Below, piece after piece: positions 45,573-54,308 of a DNA stretch of 64,000 bases. The stretch spans positions 19,969-83,968 of the forward strand of contig JAWLDT010000003.1 of NCBI GenBank assembly GCA_041686485.1. The letters are read 5' to 3'. The stretch is from PUPG01 sp041686485 (GTDB lineage Bacteria; Bacteroidota; Bacteroidia; Bacteroidales; UBA7960). The notes under the pieces are model-generated. The model was not told the DNA's origin and searched no databases. It worked only from the letters and a program-made list of their open reading frames with translations. Positions within the stretch are counted from its first letter, which is position 1. Every line of letters starts with the position of its first letter. The translations under genes were made by a program, and so were the position numbers.

Positions 45573-46682
45573 TCATGCACGGAAAATAAGCAGGGGTGTC
45601 GTACTTTGATAAATCAGTTTGCGGGTCAGGCCTGGATTGAACAAACGAGCCAGCAGACTGCGTTTTCGGTTAACAAGAGAGAATAGGTCTATCTGATGAG
45701 TTTCCACAAACGTCTCCAGCTCTTTCAATTCATCCTCCCCTTCCAGAAAATGACATTGGACTTCAATATTCTTATGCACCTTACGGAAGTAATCCCGCAA
45801 GTTTTCCATCTTTACTTCTTCCTGTGGCTTTTCAGTCTCTTTTGAAAGGTGAATACAGTGTATTTTTACATTGAATTCAGACACAATCGACAACAACCGT
45901 CGAATAGCAACAAAGTCAGAATCATCAAGCTGTGTGGCATAAGCGATATTTTTCACCTCTTTCGTAGTATCAAAAGATGATTGTTCGGGAATAGCCAGCA
46001 CTGGCACCCTGGTTCTGTCGAGTACCCGGTAAACAACGCTGCCAACTATATCGCTTTGCTTCTCACCTTTACCTTTGGTTCCCAGCACGACAATTCCCGG
46101 ATTGTAATCAGCAGCCATCCGTGAAATTTCATCTTCAATGATGCCCTCACGCAGTGAATAACCAATCTTTACATTATCGATCTTCTGATCAATGGCCTGT
46201 TTTCTGATATCATTGACAAAGTTCATTAAACTTTTCCGGGCATTACTTTCCATCTCACGCAGGTTGATATCCATGTCAACCTGAATACTGTAGGCATCGG
46301 TAATAGGCACCAGGTCAACAATGGGGGCGTAATAAACATGCAGGATCTTGATGTCGGCATTTAAGTTTTTGGCCAGATTAAGGGCATACAGGCAGGCATT
46401 CCGTGAATATTCAGAAAAGTCGACCGGTACCAGGATACGTCGCACCCGCCGCGGGTCTTTTTTATCGGCATGTTCCTGTTCGGTTTTCCATTCGTTCATC
46501 AGACGCAATGCCTTCTCCACATCCGATGTTTTAATTTTTATCTCTACACCCTCAGAAGCAGCCCCCTGTATCAGGTGAACATTGCTTAAATAACATTCAA
46601 TTCCGGCAGCTTCCAATCGTGCCTTTAATACTTCGGCGGACGTGTAATGATCTGTCGCAAGGGTTACCAGTTGCTCTTCCAT
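45573..46682 (-). CDS. Universal stress protein, tandem Usp with DUF2007-like N-terminus
   Basis: A 369-residue three-part protein. Residues about 1-70 (VTLATDHYTSAEVLKARLEA, GIECYLSN) match the DUF2007 putative signal-transducing domain. Residues about 80-232 are a full Usp domain with ILVPVDFSEYSRNA and the ATP-binding loop GTKGKGEKQSDIVGS. Residues about 240-369 are a second, degenerate Usp domain without that loop. Usp proteins respond to stress or starvation and often bind ATP. Joining DUF2007 to tandem Usp is unusual in my knowledge and suggests a regulatory input. Confidence 0.88.
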   Translation of the reverse strand: MEEQLVTLATDHYTSAEVLKARLEAAGIECYLSNVHLIQGAASEGVEIKIKTSDVEKALRLMNEWKTEQEHADKKDPRRVRRILVPVDFSEYSRNACLYALNLAKNLNADIKILHVYYAPIVDLVPITDAYSIQVDMDINLREMESNARKSLMNFVNDIRKQAIDQKIDNVKIGYSLREGIIEDEISRMAADYNPGIVVLGTKGKGEKQSDIVGSVVYRVLDRTRVPVLAIPEQSSFDTTKEVKNIAYATQLDDSDFVAIRRLLSIVSEFNVKIHCIHLSKETEKPQEEVKMENLRDYFRKVHKNIEVQCHFLEGEDELKELETFVETHQIDLFSLVNRKRSLLARLFNPGLTRKLIYQSTTPLLIFRA

Positions 46683-46808
46683 AGTAATCAGTTTTTATTC
46701 AAGAATGATGAATGATCTTTTTAGTGTCTATTTGTAAATATACAAAATTCTTGCATGGAGAACAAGGTATCTGGCAAGAAATATATAGCCGGGTATAAAG
46801 CCTGCATG

Positions 46809-47516
46809 TTACTCTGACCGTAAACGGCGACCGAGAACAGAAGCTACAGCCAGAAACACCCCCAGCATAATACCAAGGAAGGCTGCAAACAAAACCCGGT
46901 GTTGTGCCGGAAGCATAAAGGTAATGGTATGTGCCGGTATCCAGAATAATGGAATGGTCTTTTTAAAGACAAAATGCCACTGTACCCGCCAGTTGAGCTC
47001 CTGCAGAATGCGCCCCATATCGAGGGGGCTGACAAGTGAAGTCATCAGTCCGTTATGATGTTCAATATGTATATCGGTAATGCGGTGCAATGTCATCAAC
47101 ACCGGGGCATAGATCAGGTTCATAGCCACACTGATGCCAAACGCAACGAACAGCTTATCCCACAAAAAGCCATCGGTCATGATGGCATCCTGTGCATTTG
47201 ACACGCCCAAAATGTTCATAAATGCAGGTGTGCCTGCTGAAAAAACGACCAACGCAAGCTGAATGGTCAAACCAAGTAATCCCCAAACCACCGCCTTTGG
47301 AAACAATCCAAAACCCGGCTGATGATAGTACCCGGTTTTGATTCGCAGGCCAATGACCTCACCCAGGGGAGCCAGGATAAAAAATTTGGCAAAAGCCATC
47401 AGCATCGGATACTGCTTTGTAGCAGATAAATAAAAGGCGACCGGTGCCTCCGGAATAATAGCCAACAGAAGCAAAGCCAGTAAAACAGTTATAAACAATA
47501 TATCCTTTTTGTTCAT
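46809..47516 (-). CDS. Multi-pass membrane protein, possibly Mpv17/PMP22-like
   Basis: A 235-residue protein with about five to six hydrophobic segments. The C-terminal region FWIPAHTITFMLPAQHRV resembles the Mpv17/PMP22 signature (W-x-P-x(n)-F-x-x-P-x-x-x-R-V), and the overall length fits; that assignment is tentative and not tested. An aromatic, positively charged segment (KTGYYHQPGFGLF) lies in the second quarter. No enzyme motif seen. Monocistronic; it follows a repeat-rich intergenic region. Confidence 0.75.
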   Translation of the reverse strand: MNKKDILFITVLLALLLLAIIPEAPVAFYLSATKQYPMLMAFAKFFILAPLGEVIGLRIKTGYYHQPGFGLFPKAVVWGLLGLTIQLALVVFSAGTPAFMNILGVSNAQDAIMTDGFLWDKLFVAFGISVAMNLIYAPVLMTLHRITDIHIEHHNGLMTSLVSPLDMGRILQELNWRVQWHFVFKKTIPLFWIPAHTITFMLPAQHRVLFAAFLGIMLGVFLAVASVLGRRLRSE

Positions 47517-47672
47517 AATACCAGGTTCAAAAAACGTAATCCGTAGCTCATTGTTTCCTTTGATAAATATATGTATTCACAAGAACCATCACCATTTCAT
47601 GTGCTTACATTTGCGTTAGTGCCTGTATTAAAGCATTTTGTATCTTTCTTATTTAATCCGGGCATAAGGTAG

Positions 47673-47737
47673 AAGTTGGTCACCCAATGGGCTTGAGCCC
47701 ATAATATATAGCAAGCCAACTAATTTTTATGTGATTC
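47673..47737 (-). repeat. 65-bp dispersed REP-like element, copy B
   Basis: Reverse complement of copy A (27709-27773) with 53 of 65 identities and no gaps. Its hairpin is GGGCT-CA-AGCCC; the arms are kept relative to copy A while the loop has changed, which supports a structured element. The first 40 bases are the best conserved part. Confidence 0.85.
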
Positions 47738-47742
47738 CGAAT

Positions 47743-47760
47743 AGCTCGAAGCTTCGAGCT
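47743..47760. repeat. Perfect 18-bp palindrome built from heptamer units
   Basis: AGCTCGAAGCTTCGAGCT is its own reverse complement and consists of a GCTCGAA unit facing its inverse. It lies 5 bases from REP-like copy B, in the same relative position as the heptamer hairpin next to copy A. Confidence 0.85.
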
Positions 47761-47782
47761 TCTATATAATCATCCCCCTGTG

Positions 47783-47822
47783 TGTCGAAATCCTTGTTTC
47801 CGAATAATCAGGATCTTCGACA
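47783..47822 (-). terminator. Hairpin downstream of acyl-CoA synthetase gene
   Basis: TGTCGAAATCCT (47783-47794) pairs with AGGATCTTCGACA (47810-47822) with one bulge. It follows the stop codon of the minus-strand gene by about 8 bases but has no T run, so it may be a transcript-end stabiliser. Confidence 0.5.
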
Positions 47823-47830
47823 TGGGCGTT

Positions 47831-49888
47831 TCACCTTTCTATTCGTATCCGTGCATCAACTGCAATAACGTGTTCTTTGTTTCCGAGGAGGGGATTCAGA
47901 TCCATTTCATAGATCTCTGGCACTGCTTCAACAAGGGCTGACAGTCTGACAAGGATATCGGCAAACCCTTCGATATTAACGCCTCCCTGACCGCGTGTAC
48001 CTTCAAGTACCTCCCTGCTCTTCAGGCTGTATATCATTCTGAAAGCGTCTTTCTGGGACAACGGGGAAAGTTGATTGGCTACATCCTTAAACACTTCAAT
48101 AAAAATGCCGCCCATACCGCACATCACCATATGGCCAAAATTGTCTTCCAGCTTAACACCGGCAAACAGTTCGGTTCCTTCAAGCATAGGCTGCATCAGG
48201 ACGGCAGTGGTATCCTTGATGGTCATCATTCGCTCAAACTGTTCGAGGGCAGACTGTTCATCCTTTACATTCAGGACGACACCGCCAACATCGGATTTAT
48301 GGATGGGGCCGACGACCTTCATGGCCACAGGTCCGTTAATTTTCTTAAACCCCCGGCTGACCTCTTCAGTGGTTTTGGCTACCATTTCAACAGCCCTGGG
48401 GATGCCTGCCGCATCAAGCAGTTCTTGCACCTGCAGGGGCTCCAGATAACCATTACCGGCCTTTTTGATCACCTTCCTCATTTTATTACGATCTACCCTG
48501 GGCTGGTCAACATACGGTGCCTGCGGAACCGGCGTATTGTATACCGCTGACAATGCTCTCCCCAGGTTTACTTCATCCGGGAAGTTCACATAGCCCTTTT
48601 CGATAAACTGATTAACTTCCTCCCTGGCGGTCAGTATGCTGGGTAAAACTGGATATATCGGCTTTTTGCAGGTACGCATTTTCTCATCCAGAATATCGTA
48701 CACATCAAAAACCGGAAACAGGCCGGGTGTACCAAAGATGACCACCATGCCGTCAATGTTGGTAAAATGTTTATCGGCATAGTCGATGATGGTACCGAGT
48801 TGTTCGGCCGTGCCGGTAGCGAGGAAGTCGATGGGGTTATTCACGGAAGAGCCTGGATACAGGTGCGTAAGCAGATCCTGGCTATCGGGGGTATCAATAT
48901 GGGGGACCTGCAGGCCTCCTTCGGCCAGGGCATCTGTAAGCATCACAGCCGGACCACCGGCATGGGTAATCACTGCAAGGTTCATACCCGGCAGTGGCGG
49001 ATACATAAACACCGAAGCCACGGTAATCAGGTCTTCACGACCAAAACACCTTACTATACCAGCTTTACGGAACAAAGCATCAACAGCCTGATCAGAGCTG
49101 GACAATGCACCGGTGTGAGATGATGCCGCACGGCTCCCTGCCTCACTGCTTCCGGCCTTTACAGCAGCAATCTTACAACCCTTACGGACAAGAGAGGAGG
49201 CATGGGTGAGCAACCTCTGCGGATTGGAGATGTCTTCGATATACAGCAATTTTACCCGGGAACTTTGATCCGGGTCAAATGATTCATCCCAGTATTTCAC
49301 CACATCTTCAACGCCAACCTGCGCACTGTTACCCACCGAAAAAACATTGGCAAACTTAAGCCCTTTGGGGATCCCGGCTTCCATTATAAAGCAGGCTGTG
49401 GCACCGGAGCCGGATACAAAATCACAACCTTTAAAGTCAAGTTTCGGGATGGGATAGGTAAATACGCTATGATGATTCGGGGTAAGCACACCTGTGCAGT
49501 TGGGACCGATCAGGGTTGCTCCGGCATCATTCACTATATCCACAATTTTTTTCTCCAGCTCGGCACCCCCTTCACTCTCCTCACTAAACCCGGCAGAAAG
49601 CACTATAAAGGCTTTGGTTCCTTTCTGCTGCGCCAGAACCTGAACCGTATCAGGGACAAAACGCGCCGCAATGGCAATAATGGCCAGATCGACCTCCGGC
49701 AGGTCGGCAACATCATAATAGGACTTGATGCCCTGCACTTCGGTCTCTTTCAGGTTAGTTACATAAATGTCACCGTTAAAATTGCCGTCAACAAGGTTTT
49801 TGAGCACCTTACCTCCAGGCTTGGCAGTATCGTTGGAGCCTCCAACAACCACAATACTTTTTGGATTTATAAGCTGATTATGAATCAT
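47831..49888 (-). CDS. ADP-forming acetate/acyl-CoA synthetase, fused alpha-beta
   Basis: A 685-residue single-chain enzyme that turns acyl-CoA, ADP and phosphate into acid, CoA and ATP (or the reverse). The alpha part (about 1-460) starts with a CoA-binding Rossmann domain (INPKSIVVVGGSND), has GPNCTGVL, and carries the phosphorylated His258 in SHTGAL. The beta part (about 470-685) is an ATP-grasp domain (NGPVAMKVVGPIHKSDVGGV). The alpha-beta fused order is seen in Bacteroidota and some archaea. It gives ATP by substrate-level phosphorylation and points to an acetate- or organic-acid-forming fermentative metabolism. It is divergent from nth. Confidence 0.93.
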   Translation of the reverse strand: MIHNQLINPKSIVVVGGSNDTAKPGGKVLKNLVDGNFNGDIYVTNLKETEVQGIKSYYDVADLPEVDLAIIAIAARFVPDTVQVLAQQKGTKAFIVLSAGFSEESEGGAELEKKIVDIVNDAGATLIGPNCTGVLTPNHHSVFTYPIPKLDFKGCDFVSGSGATACFIMEAGIPKGLKFANVFSVGNSAQVGVEDVVKYWDESFDPDQSSRVKLLYIEDISNPQRLLTHASSLVRKGCKIAAVKAGSSEAGSRAASSHTGALSSSDQAVDALFRKAGIVRCFGREDLITVASVFMYPPLPGMNLAVITHAGGPAVMLTDALAEGGLQVPHIDTPDSQDLLTHLYPGSSVNNPIDFLATGTAEQLGTIIDYADKHFTNIDGMVVIFGTPGLFPVFDVYDILDEKMRTCKKPIYPVLPSILTAREEVNQFIEKGYVNFPDEVNLGRALSAVYNTPVPQAPYVDQPRVDRNKMRKVIKKAGNGYLEPLQVQELLDAAGIPRAVEMVAKTTEEVSRGFKKINGPVAMKVVGPIHKSDVGGVVLNVKDEQSALEQFERMMTIKDTTAVLMQPMLEGTELFAGVKLEDNFGHMVMCGMGGIFIEVFKDVANQLSPLSQKDAFRMIYSLKSREVLEGTRGQGGVNIEGFADILVRLSALVEAVPEIYEMDLNPLLGNKEHVIAVDARIRIER

Positions 49889-50042
49889 AACATATGTATT
49901 TTTACAAGAATCTTATCATAGATTTTTAATGATACATTATCAATCAAAAACACTTCGAAATTAGGCATTATAAACGACATACTACCCTATTAATAGTTAA
50001 AAAATCCCTATTTTCGTTATCCAACATTTCCATGATCCCGTC

Positions 50043-50687
50043 ATGACCAAGAAAGAGCGCTTTGCCTACGTAATGAACTATTTTGCAACAAATCAGCCGG
50101 TTGCAGAGACAGAGTTACAATACACCGACCCTTATCAGTTACTGGTAGCGGTCATTTTATCTGCCCAGTGTACCGATAAACGGGTAAACCAGATCACCCC
50201 GCCTTTTTTTGAGCGCTTTCCGGAAGCCGAAACACTGGCGGAAGCGGATCATGAAGAGGTGTATGCGCTGATAAAAAGCTGTTCGTATCCCAACAATAAG
50301 ACCCGCAACCTGATCGGGATGGCCCGCAAGCTGAACAGCGATTTCGACGGTGTAGTACCTGATGAGGTCAGTGAACTGGTCAAGCTCCCCGGTGTGGGCC
50401 GGAAGACAGCCAACGTTATTGCCTCCGTCATTTACAAAAAACCCGCCCTGGCTGTGGACACCCATGTATTTCGCGTAGCAGCCCGTATCGGCCTGACGAC
50501 CAACGCCAAAACCCCACTGGAGGCCGAAAAACAATTGCTGCGTTATATCCCGGAACACCAGGTGGCAACCGCTCATCACTGGTTGATCCTGCATGGGCGT
50601 TATATCTGCCAGGCACGAAAACCAAAATGTTCAGAATGTCCCCTGACACCGGCATGTAAGTATTTTGAGAAAACAGTCAGGACGTGA
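50043..50687 (+). CDS. nth: Endonuclease III (DNA glycosylase/AP lyase)
   Basis: A 214-residue base-excision repair enzyme for oxidised pyrimidines. Helix-hairpin-helix LPGVGRKTANVI holds catalytic Lys121; catalytic Asp139 is in AVDTHVFRV. The [4Fe-4S] cluster ligands are Cys189, Cys196, Cys199 and Cys205 (C-x6-C-x2-C-x5-C). Full length compared with the E. coli protein (211 residues). Confidence 0.97.
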   Translation: MTKKERFAYVMNYFATNQPVAETELQYTDPYQLLVAVILSAQCTDKRVNQITPPFFERFPEAETLAEADHEEVYALIKSCSYPNNKTRNLIGMARKLNSDFDGVVPDEVSELVKLPGVGRKTANVIASVIYKKPALAVDTHVFRVAARIGLTTNAKTPLEAEKQLLRYIPEHQVATAHHWLILHGRYICQARKPKCSECPLTPACKYFEKTVRT

Positions 50688-50751
50688 ACTTTCCGCTATT
50701 TTGAATTGTTTAGGATGGTAAATAACATGTCAAACATAAAATAATGGTACA

Positions 50752-51204
50752 ATGACGCATCTGAAAACCGGTGATAAAGCGCCCGAATTTTCGGGGAAAG
50801 ATCAGGACGGGAATCCTGTGTCCCTCAGCGATTTTAAAGGACATAAACTAGTACTCTATTTTTACCCCAAAGACAACACACCCGGTTGCACCACACAGGC
50901 CTGCAACCTGAGGGATAACTACGACCTATTGTTAAAACAGGGATATAAAGTTTTAGGTGTGAGTGCCGACAGCGAAAAATCACATCAAAAATTTATTGAG
51001 AAAAACAACCTGCCTTTCCCGCTGATCGCCGACACTGAAAAAGAAATCCTCCAGTCATACGGTGTATGGGGTGAGAAGAAGATGATGGGGAAAACCTTTA
51101 TGGGTACCAATCGCACCACCTTTATCATCGATGAAGAAGGCATTATTGAAGACATTATAACCAAAGTCAAAACCAAGGATCATACCGCGCAGATAGTCGA
51201 ATAA
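50752..51204 (+). CDS. bcp: Thioredoxin-dependent peroxiredoxin, Bcp type
   Basis: A 150-residue thiol peroxidase that reduces hydrogen peroxide and alkyl hydroperoxides. Peroxidatic Cys46 lies in NTPGCTTQAC and resolving Cys51 five residues on, the atypical 2-Cys spacing of the Bcp/PrxQ group. FYPKDNTPGC and the C-terminal RTTFIID are typical. The protein ends normally. It lies 64 bases after nth and ends before a clear terminator. Confidence 0.96.
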   Translation: MTHLKTGDKAPEFSGKDQDGNPVSLSDFKGHKLVLYFYPKDNTPGCTTQACNLRDNYDLLLKQGYKVLGVSADSEKSHQKFIEKNNLPFPLIADTEKEILQSYGVWGEKKMMGKTFMGTNRTTFIIDEEGIIEDIITKVKTKDHTAQIVE

Positions 51205-51330
51205 ATCGTATGCCGCTTCCGCTAGAAATATCGAAAAAGGCATGACGCCGCTACAGGAGTATAACTGCCATAATCTCCTATTGTTCCCTTAAACGAAGCA
51301 TAGAATACTTTTTCTGATAAGAAAATGAAT

Positions 51331-51359
51331 CCGTAAAGCAAATGCTTTGCGGATTTTTT
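51331..51359 (+). terminator. Rho-independent terminator of bcp
   Basis: CCGTAAAGCA (51331-51340), AA, TGCTTTGCGG (51343-51352) with one G-T pair, then a run of T. It lies about 130 bases past the bcp stop, just before the pepD promoter box. Confidence 0.85.
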
Positions 51360-51371
51360 GTGTATAAATAC

Positions 51372-51379
51372 TATATTTG
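51372..51379 (+). promoter_or_regulatory. Bacteroidota -7 promoter box of pepD
   Basis: TATATTTG, 39 bases before the ATG at 51419. An earlier in-frame ATG at 51377 overlaps this box and cannot be the start. Confidence 0.65.
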
Positions 51380-51418
51380 CCATCAATCTATCAAAATCCA
51401 GAAACAAATAATACAAAT

Positions 51419-52882
51419 ATGCAGAACCAACTGAGCAAATTGGAACCTAAACCGGTATGGGAAACCTTTGAGGCTATTTGTGACATTCCGCACCCTTCCA
51501 AAAAAGAGGAAGCCATCGTTGACTATGTGAAAGGAATTGGGGAAAAACTGGGCCTGGAGACCGTCGTTGACCACGTAGGTAATGTGGTAATCCGAAAGCC
51601 GGCAACGTCCGGTATGGAAGATAGACAAACTGTTGTACTGCAGGGACATCTTGACATGGTACCCCAGAAGAATAATGACACCAGGCATGATTTTGACAAT
51701 GACCCGATCCGACCTTACGTTGATGGTGAATGGGTCAAAGCGGAAGGTACTACCCTGGGAGCGGACAATGGCATCGGTGTTGCCACTGCCCTGGCTATTC
51801 TACAGGCAGATGACGTGGCACACGGTCCCCTGGAATGTCTGTTTACTGTTGACGAAGAAACAGGAATGACAGGCGCCTTTGCACTGAAACCCGACCTGTT
51901 AAAAGGCGACATCCTCATCAATCTTGATTCAGAGGAAGAAGGCGAACTCTATATTGGTTGCGCCGGCGGCATCGACACCAATTCTTTCTTTAACTATCAG
52001 GAAGAAGCAGTACCCGGTAACCACGTTGCTTTCAGGGTCGACATCAAGGGCTTACGCGGAGGTCACTCGGGACTTGATATCATCCATGGCCGCGGCAATG
52101 CCATCAAATTGCTGAATCGCCTGCTATGGCAGGCACACCGGGATGCCGGCCTCAGGCTCTCTTCTGTTGATGGTGGCAGTCTTCGCAACGCCATCCCCCG
52201 TGAAGCAACAGCTATTGTCACCATTCCAAAAGAAAATGCAGCTGACTTCGAAAAAATGGCCGAAGAGCTACAAAAAAATGCTTCCAATGAGTTGGCAAGC
52301 GTAGACCCGAACCTGTCGGTGGACGTGCAGGCAACCGAAAAACCTTCGGCACTGATCGACGCAAAAACGACAACCAATCTGCTCAACGCGGTTTATGCCT
52401 GTCCGAACGGTGTAATCCGTATGATCGATGACATGCCGGAGGTAGTCGAAACCTCAACCAATCTCGCCGTTCTCAAATCCAAAGATGGGATCATCGAAAC
52501 GGCTACCCTTCAAAGAAGTTCAGTTGATTCGGCCAAGCATGATCTCTGCAATATGATACGGGCAGTATTTGAAATGGCCGGCGCAAAGGTTGAACAAACA
52601 GGTGAGTACCCCGGTTGGAAGCCAAACATCGACTCCCCGATCCTGAAAACAATGAAAAATGTTTACCAGCAACTTTACGGCAAAACACCGGAGCAGAAGG
52701 TAATACATGCCGGTCTGGAATGCGGTCTGCTTGGTGGGCTCTACCCGAATCTGGACATGATCTCTTTTGGCCCCACCATTCAAAACCCCCACTCACCGGA
52801 TGAACAGGTAAATATCAAAACAGTGCAACTATTCTATGATTTTCTTATCGAAACATTAAACAATATACCGGCTAAAGCATAA
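51419..52882 (+). CDS. pepD: Cytosol non-specific dipeptidase (M20, PepD/Xaa-His type)
   Basis: A 487-residue cytoplasmic zinc aminodipeptidase that hydrolyses a wide range of dipeptides. It has the M20 landmarks in order: GHLDMVPQK (zinc His and Asp), GADNGIGVA (bridging Asp), DEETGMTGA (catalytic Glu) and LDSEEEGELYIGCAGG, and a C-terminal HAGLECGLLGG with a zinc His. A lid or dimerisation domain (about 205-385) interrupts the catalytic domain. Full family length (E. coli PepD 485). The start at 51419 lies after the promoter box. Confidence 0.96.
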   Translation: MQNQLSKLEPKPVWETFEAICDIPHPSKKEEAIVDYVKGIGEKLGLETVVDHVGNVVIRKPATSGMEDRQTVVLQGHLDMVPQKNNDTRHDFDNDPIRPYVDGEWVKAEGTTLGADNGIGVATALAILQADDVAHGPLECLFTVDEETGMTGAFALKPDLLKGDILINLDSEEEGELYIGCAGGIDTNSFFNYQEEAVPGNHVAFRVDIKGLRGGHSGLDIIHGRGNAIKLLNRLLWQAHRDAGLRLSSVDGGSLRNAIPREATAIVTIPKENAADFEKMAEELQKNASNELASVDPNLSVDVQATEKPSALIDAKTTTNLLNAVYACPNGVIRMIDDMPEVVETSTNLAVLKSKDGIIETATLQRSSVDSAKHDLCNMIRAVFEMAGAKVEQTGEYPGWKPNIDSPILKTMKNVYQQLYGKTPEQKVIHAGLECGLLGGLYPNLDMISFGPTIQNPHSPDEQVNIKTVQLFYDFLIETLNNIPAKA

Positions 52883-53012
52883 GTTTTTTTGTTCCGACAA
52901 CAATAGTTCATTTTTTATCCAATAGCTTAATTTGTTGGTTTGCTTATTCATACAAATTTTATTAACTTGCATCTTATAAATAACCACCATCCAAAAACCA
53001 AAAAAGAATACA

Positions 53013-53876
53013 ATGAAAACAAATCAAACAGTCATTATCGTCCTTTCAGCTATTCTGCTGTTATCCATCATTGGTAATATTATCTATATGACCAGGTCTT
53101 CCAGACTGGCAGATGAAAAAGAACAGGTTACCACTGAGAGAGAGTCGCTGCAAAATGAAAACCGTGTCCTTAATGAAACCATTGAGGTAAAAGAGGCTAC
53201 CATCGAAGAACAAACTGAGGAGCTGGAAGCACTTACCGAAAAGCACGATTCCCTGATGGCAGAAAAAAATGCTGCGATTGCCAGGCTTAACCGCCGGGCA
53301 AATGCTACCGCAAATGATCTGGAAGCCCAGAAAGAGCTCAATGACGAACTCTCAGCACAGCTCAACGAGCTGGAGATGGACAAGGCCGCACTGAGTGACG
53401 AATTGCATGAAACCAAACAAGAGCTGGAAGCCCTCCAGGCTCGTTATCAGCAATTGACAGAAAAAACCCAACAGGAAGAAAACCTTAATGTGTACAACAT
53501 CTGCGTGATGACAAAGTGGGATCCCTGGTTGCTGTCAGACCGTTATAACGTCTCCAAAGCCAAAAGGGTTGATCATACAGCCATTCATTTTGAAGTCGAC
53601 GGCAGCATCTTTACCGAAACCGGCAGCAAAGATGTCATCCTTGTGCTGACAGATCCTGCGGGTAATATTATGTACGAAGGTGAAGAACTGTTTACCAATC
53701 AAGAAACAGGCGAAGAATCAGGCTTCACCGCAAAAGAAGAAATCGAGTACACAAATGAGCCTGTTCACGTTGAGTTTAATGTTATGCATCCGGAACGTCT
53801 CGATGCTGGCATTTATAAAGCCCATATCTATGTAGAAGGCGAGCTCAGCCGCAGCAAAGAGATTGATTTGGAATAA
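53013..53876 (+). CDS. Membrane-anchored coiled-coil protein of unknown function
   Basis: A 287-residue protein. Residues about 7-27 form a single transmembrane segment (VIIVLSAILLLSIIGNIIYM); about 30-155 are a long charged coiled coil with heptad pattern (many E, K, L, A); about 160-287 form a globular beta domain (VYNICVMTKWDPWLLSDRY, TDPAGNIMYEGEE) with a likely immunoglobulin-like fold. This build is common among uncharacterised Bacteroidota proteins. It may span between inner membrane and periplasm, but orientation is not known. No recognised motif. Confidence 0.8.
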   Translation: MKTNQTVIIVLSAILLLSIIGNIIYMTRSSRLADEKEQVTTERESLQNENRVLNETIEVKEATIEEQTEELEALTEKHDSLMAEKNAAIARLNRRANATANDLEAQKELNDELSAQLNELEMDKAALSDELHETKQELEALQARYQQLTEKTQQEENLNVYNICVMTKWDPWLLSDRYNVSKAKRVDHTAIHFEVDGSIFTETGSKDVILVLTDPAGNIMYEGEELFTNQETGEESGFTAKEEIEYTNEPVHVEFNVMHPERLDAGIYKAHIYVEGELSRSKEIDLE

Positions 53877-53899
53877 CATGAAAAAGTTATAATAAAACA

Positions 53900-53929
53900 T
53901 TGCTGACCAAATTTATTTTTCTATATTTG
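53900..53929 (+). promoter_or_regulatory. Promoter of rpmH
   Basis: TTG (53900-53902), 19 bases, then TATATTTG (53922-53929): one of the best matches to the Bacteroidota consensus in this window. Transcription should begin near 53936. Confidence 0.8.
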
Positions 53930-53944
53930 CACTCGCTTAAAACA

Positions 53945-53970
53945 GCTGCCAGCCCACTGAGGTTGGCAGC
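53945..53970 (+). promoter_or_regulatory. Leader hairpin in the rpmH 5' untranslated region
   Basis: GCTGCCA (53945-53951) pairs with TGGCAGC (53964-53970); inner GCC/GGT can extend it. The hairpin starts near the expected transcript start and is followed by ATTTTAAA. Role unknown: possible r-protein autoregulation, attenuation or stability element. Confidence 0.6.
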
Positions 53971-54011
53971 ATTTTAAACGCCAAAACGCAAACAGTTAAA
54001 ACCCGGAAATA

Positions 54012-54167
54012 ATGAAAAGAACATTTCAACCCTCGGTAAGAAGAAGAAAAAACAAGCACGGTTACAGGGCACGTATGGCTACCAAAAACGGACAGAAGGT
54101 TCTGGCGGCAAGACGTGCAAAAGGAAGAAAAAGCCTGTCTGTTTCTTCAGAAAAAACACACAAATAA
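54012..54167 (+). CDS. rpmH: 50S ribosomal protein L34
   Basis: A 51-residue, very basic protein: MKRTFQPSVRRRKNKHGYRA, then RMATKNGQKVLAARRAKGRK and a short tail SLSVSSEKTHK. All L34 landmarks are present; the tail is slightly longer than in E. coli (46 residues). It has its own promoter, a structured leader and its own terminator, so it is a single-gene unit; the usual neighbour rnpA is not next to it. Confidence 0.98.
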   Translation: MKRTFQPSVRRRKNKHGYRARMATKNGQKVLAARRAKGRKSLSVSSEKTHK

Positions 54168-54197
54168 GTTTTGGTTAGTAATCGGTTTAACTAAAAA

Positions 54198-54230
54198 GCC
54201 GGCCCTCTTTCGCAGAGTGCCGGCTTTTTT
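54198..54230 (+). terminator. Rho-independent terminator of rpmH
   Basis: GCCGGC (54198-54203) pairs with GCCGGC (54219-54224), inner CTCT/AGAG extends the stem, followed by six T. Confidence 0.93.
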
Positions 54231-54308
54231 ACATCCACCGGCTTGTATTTTACCAATTTTTGTGTAAAATTTGTCATTTCCTTTTGTAATAAACAAAATC
54301 AGGCAGTC

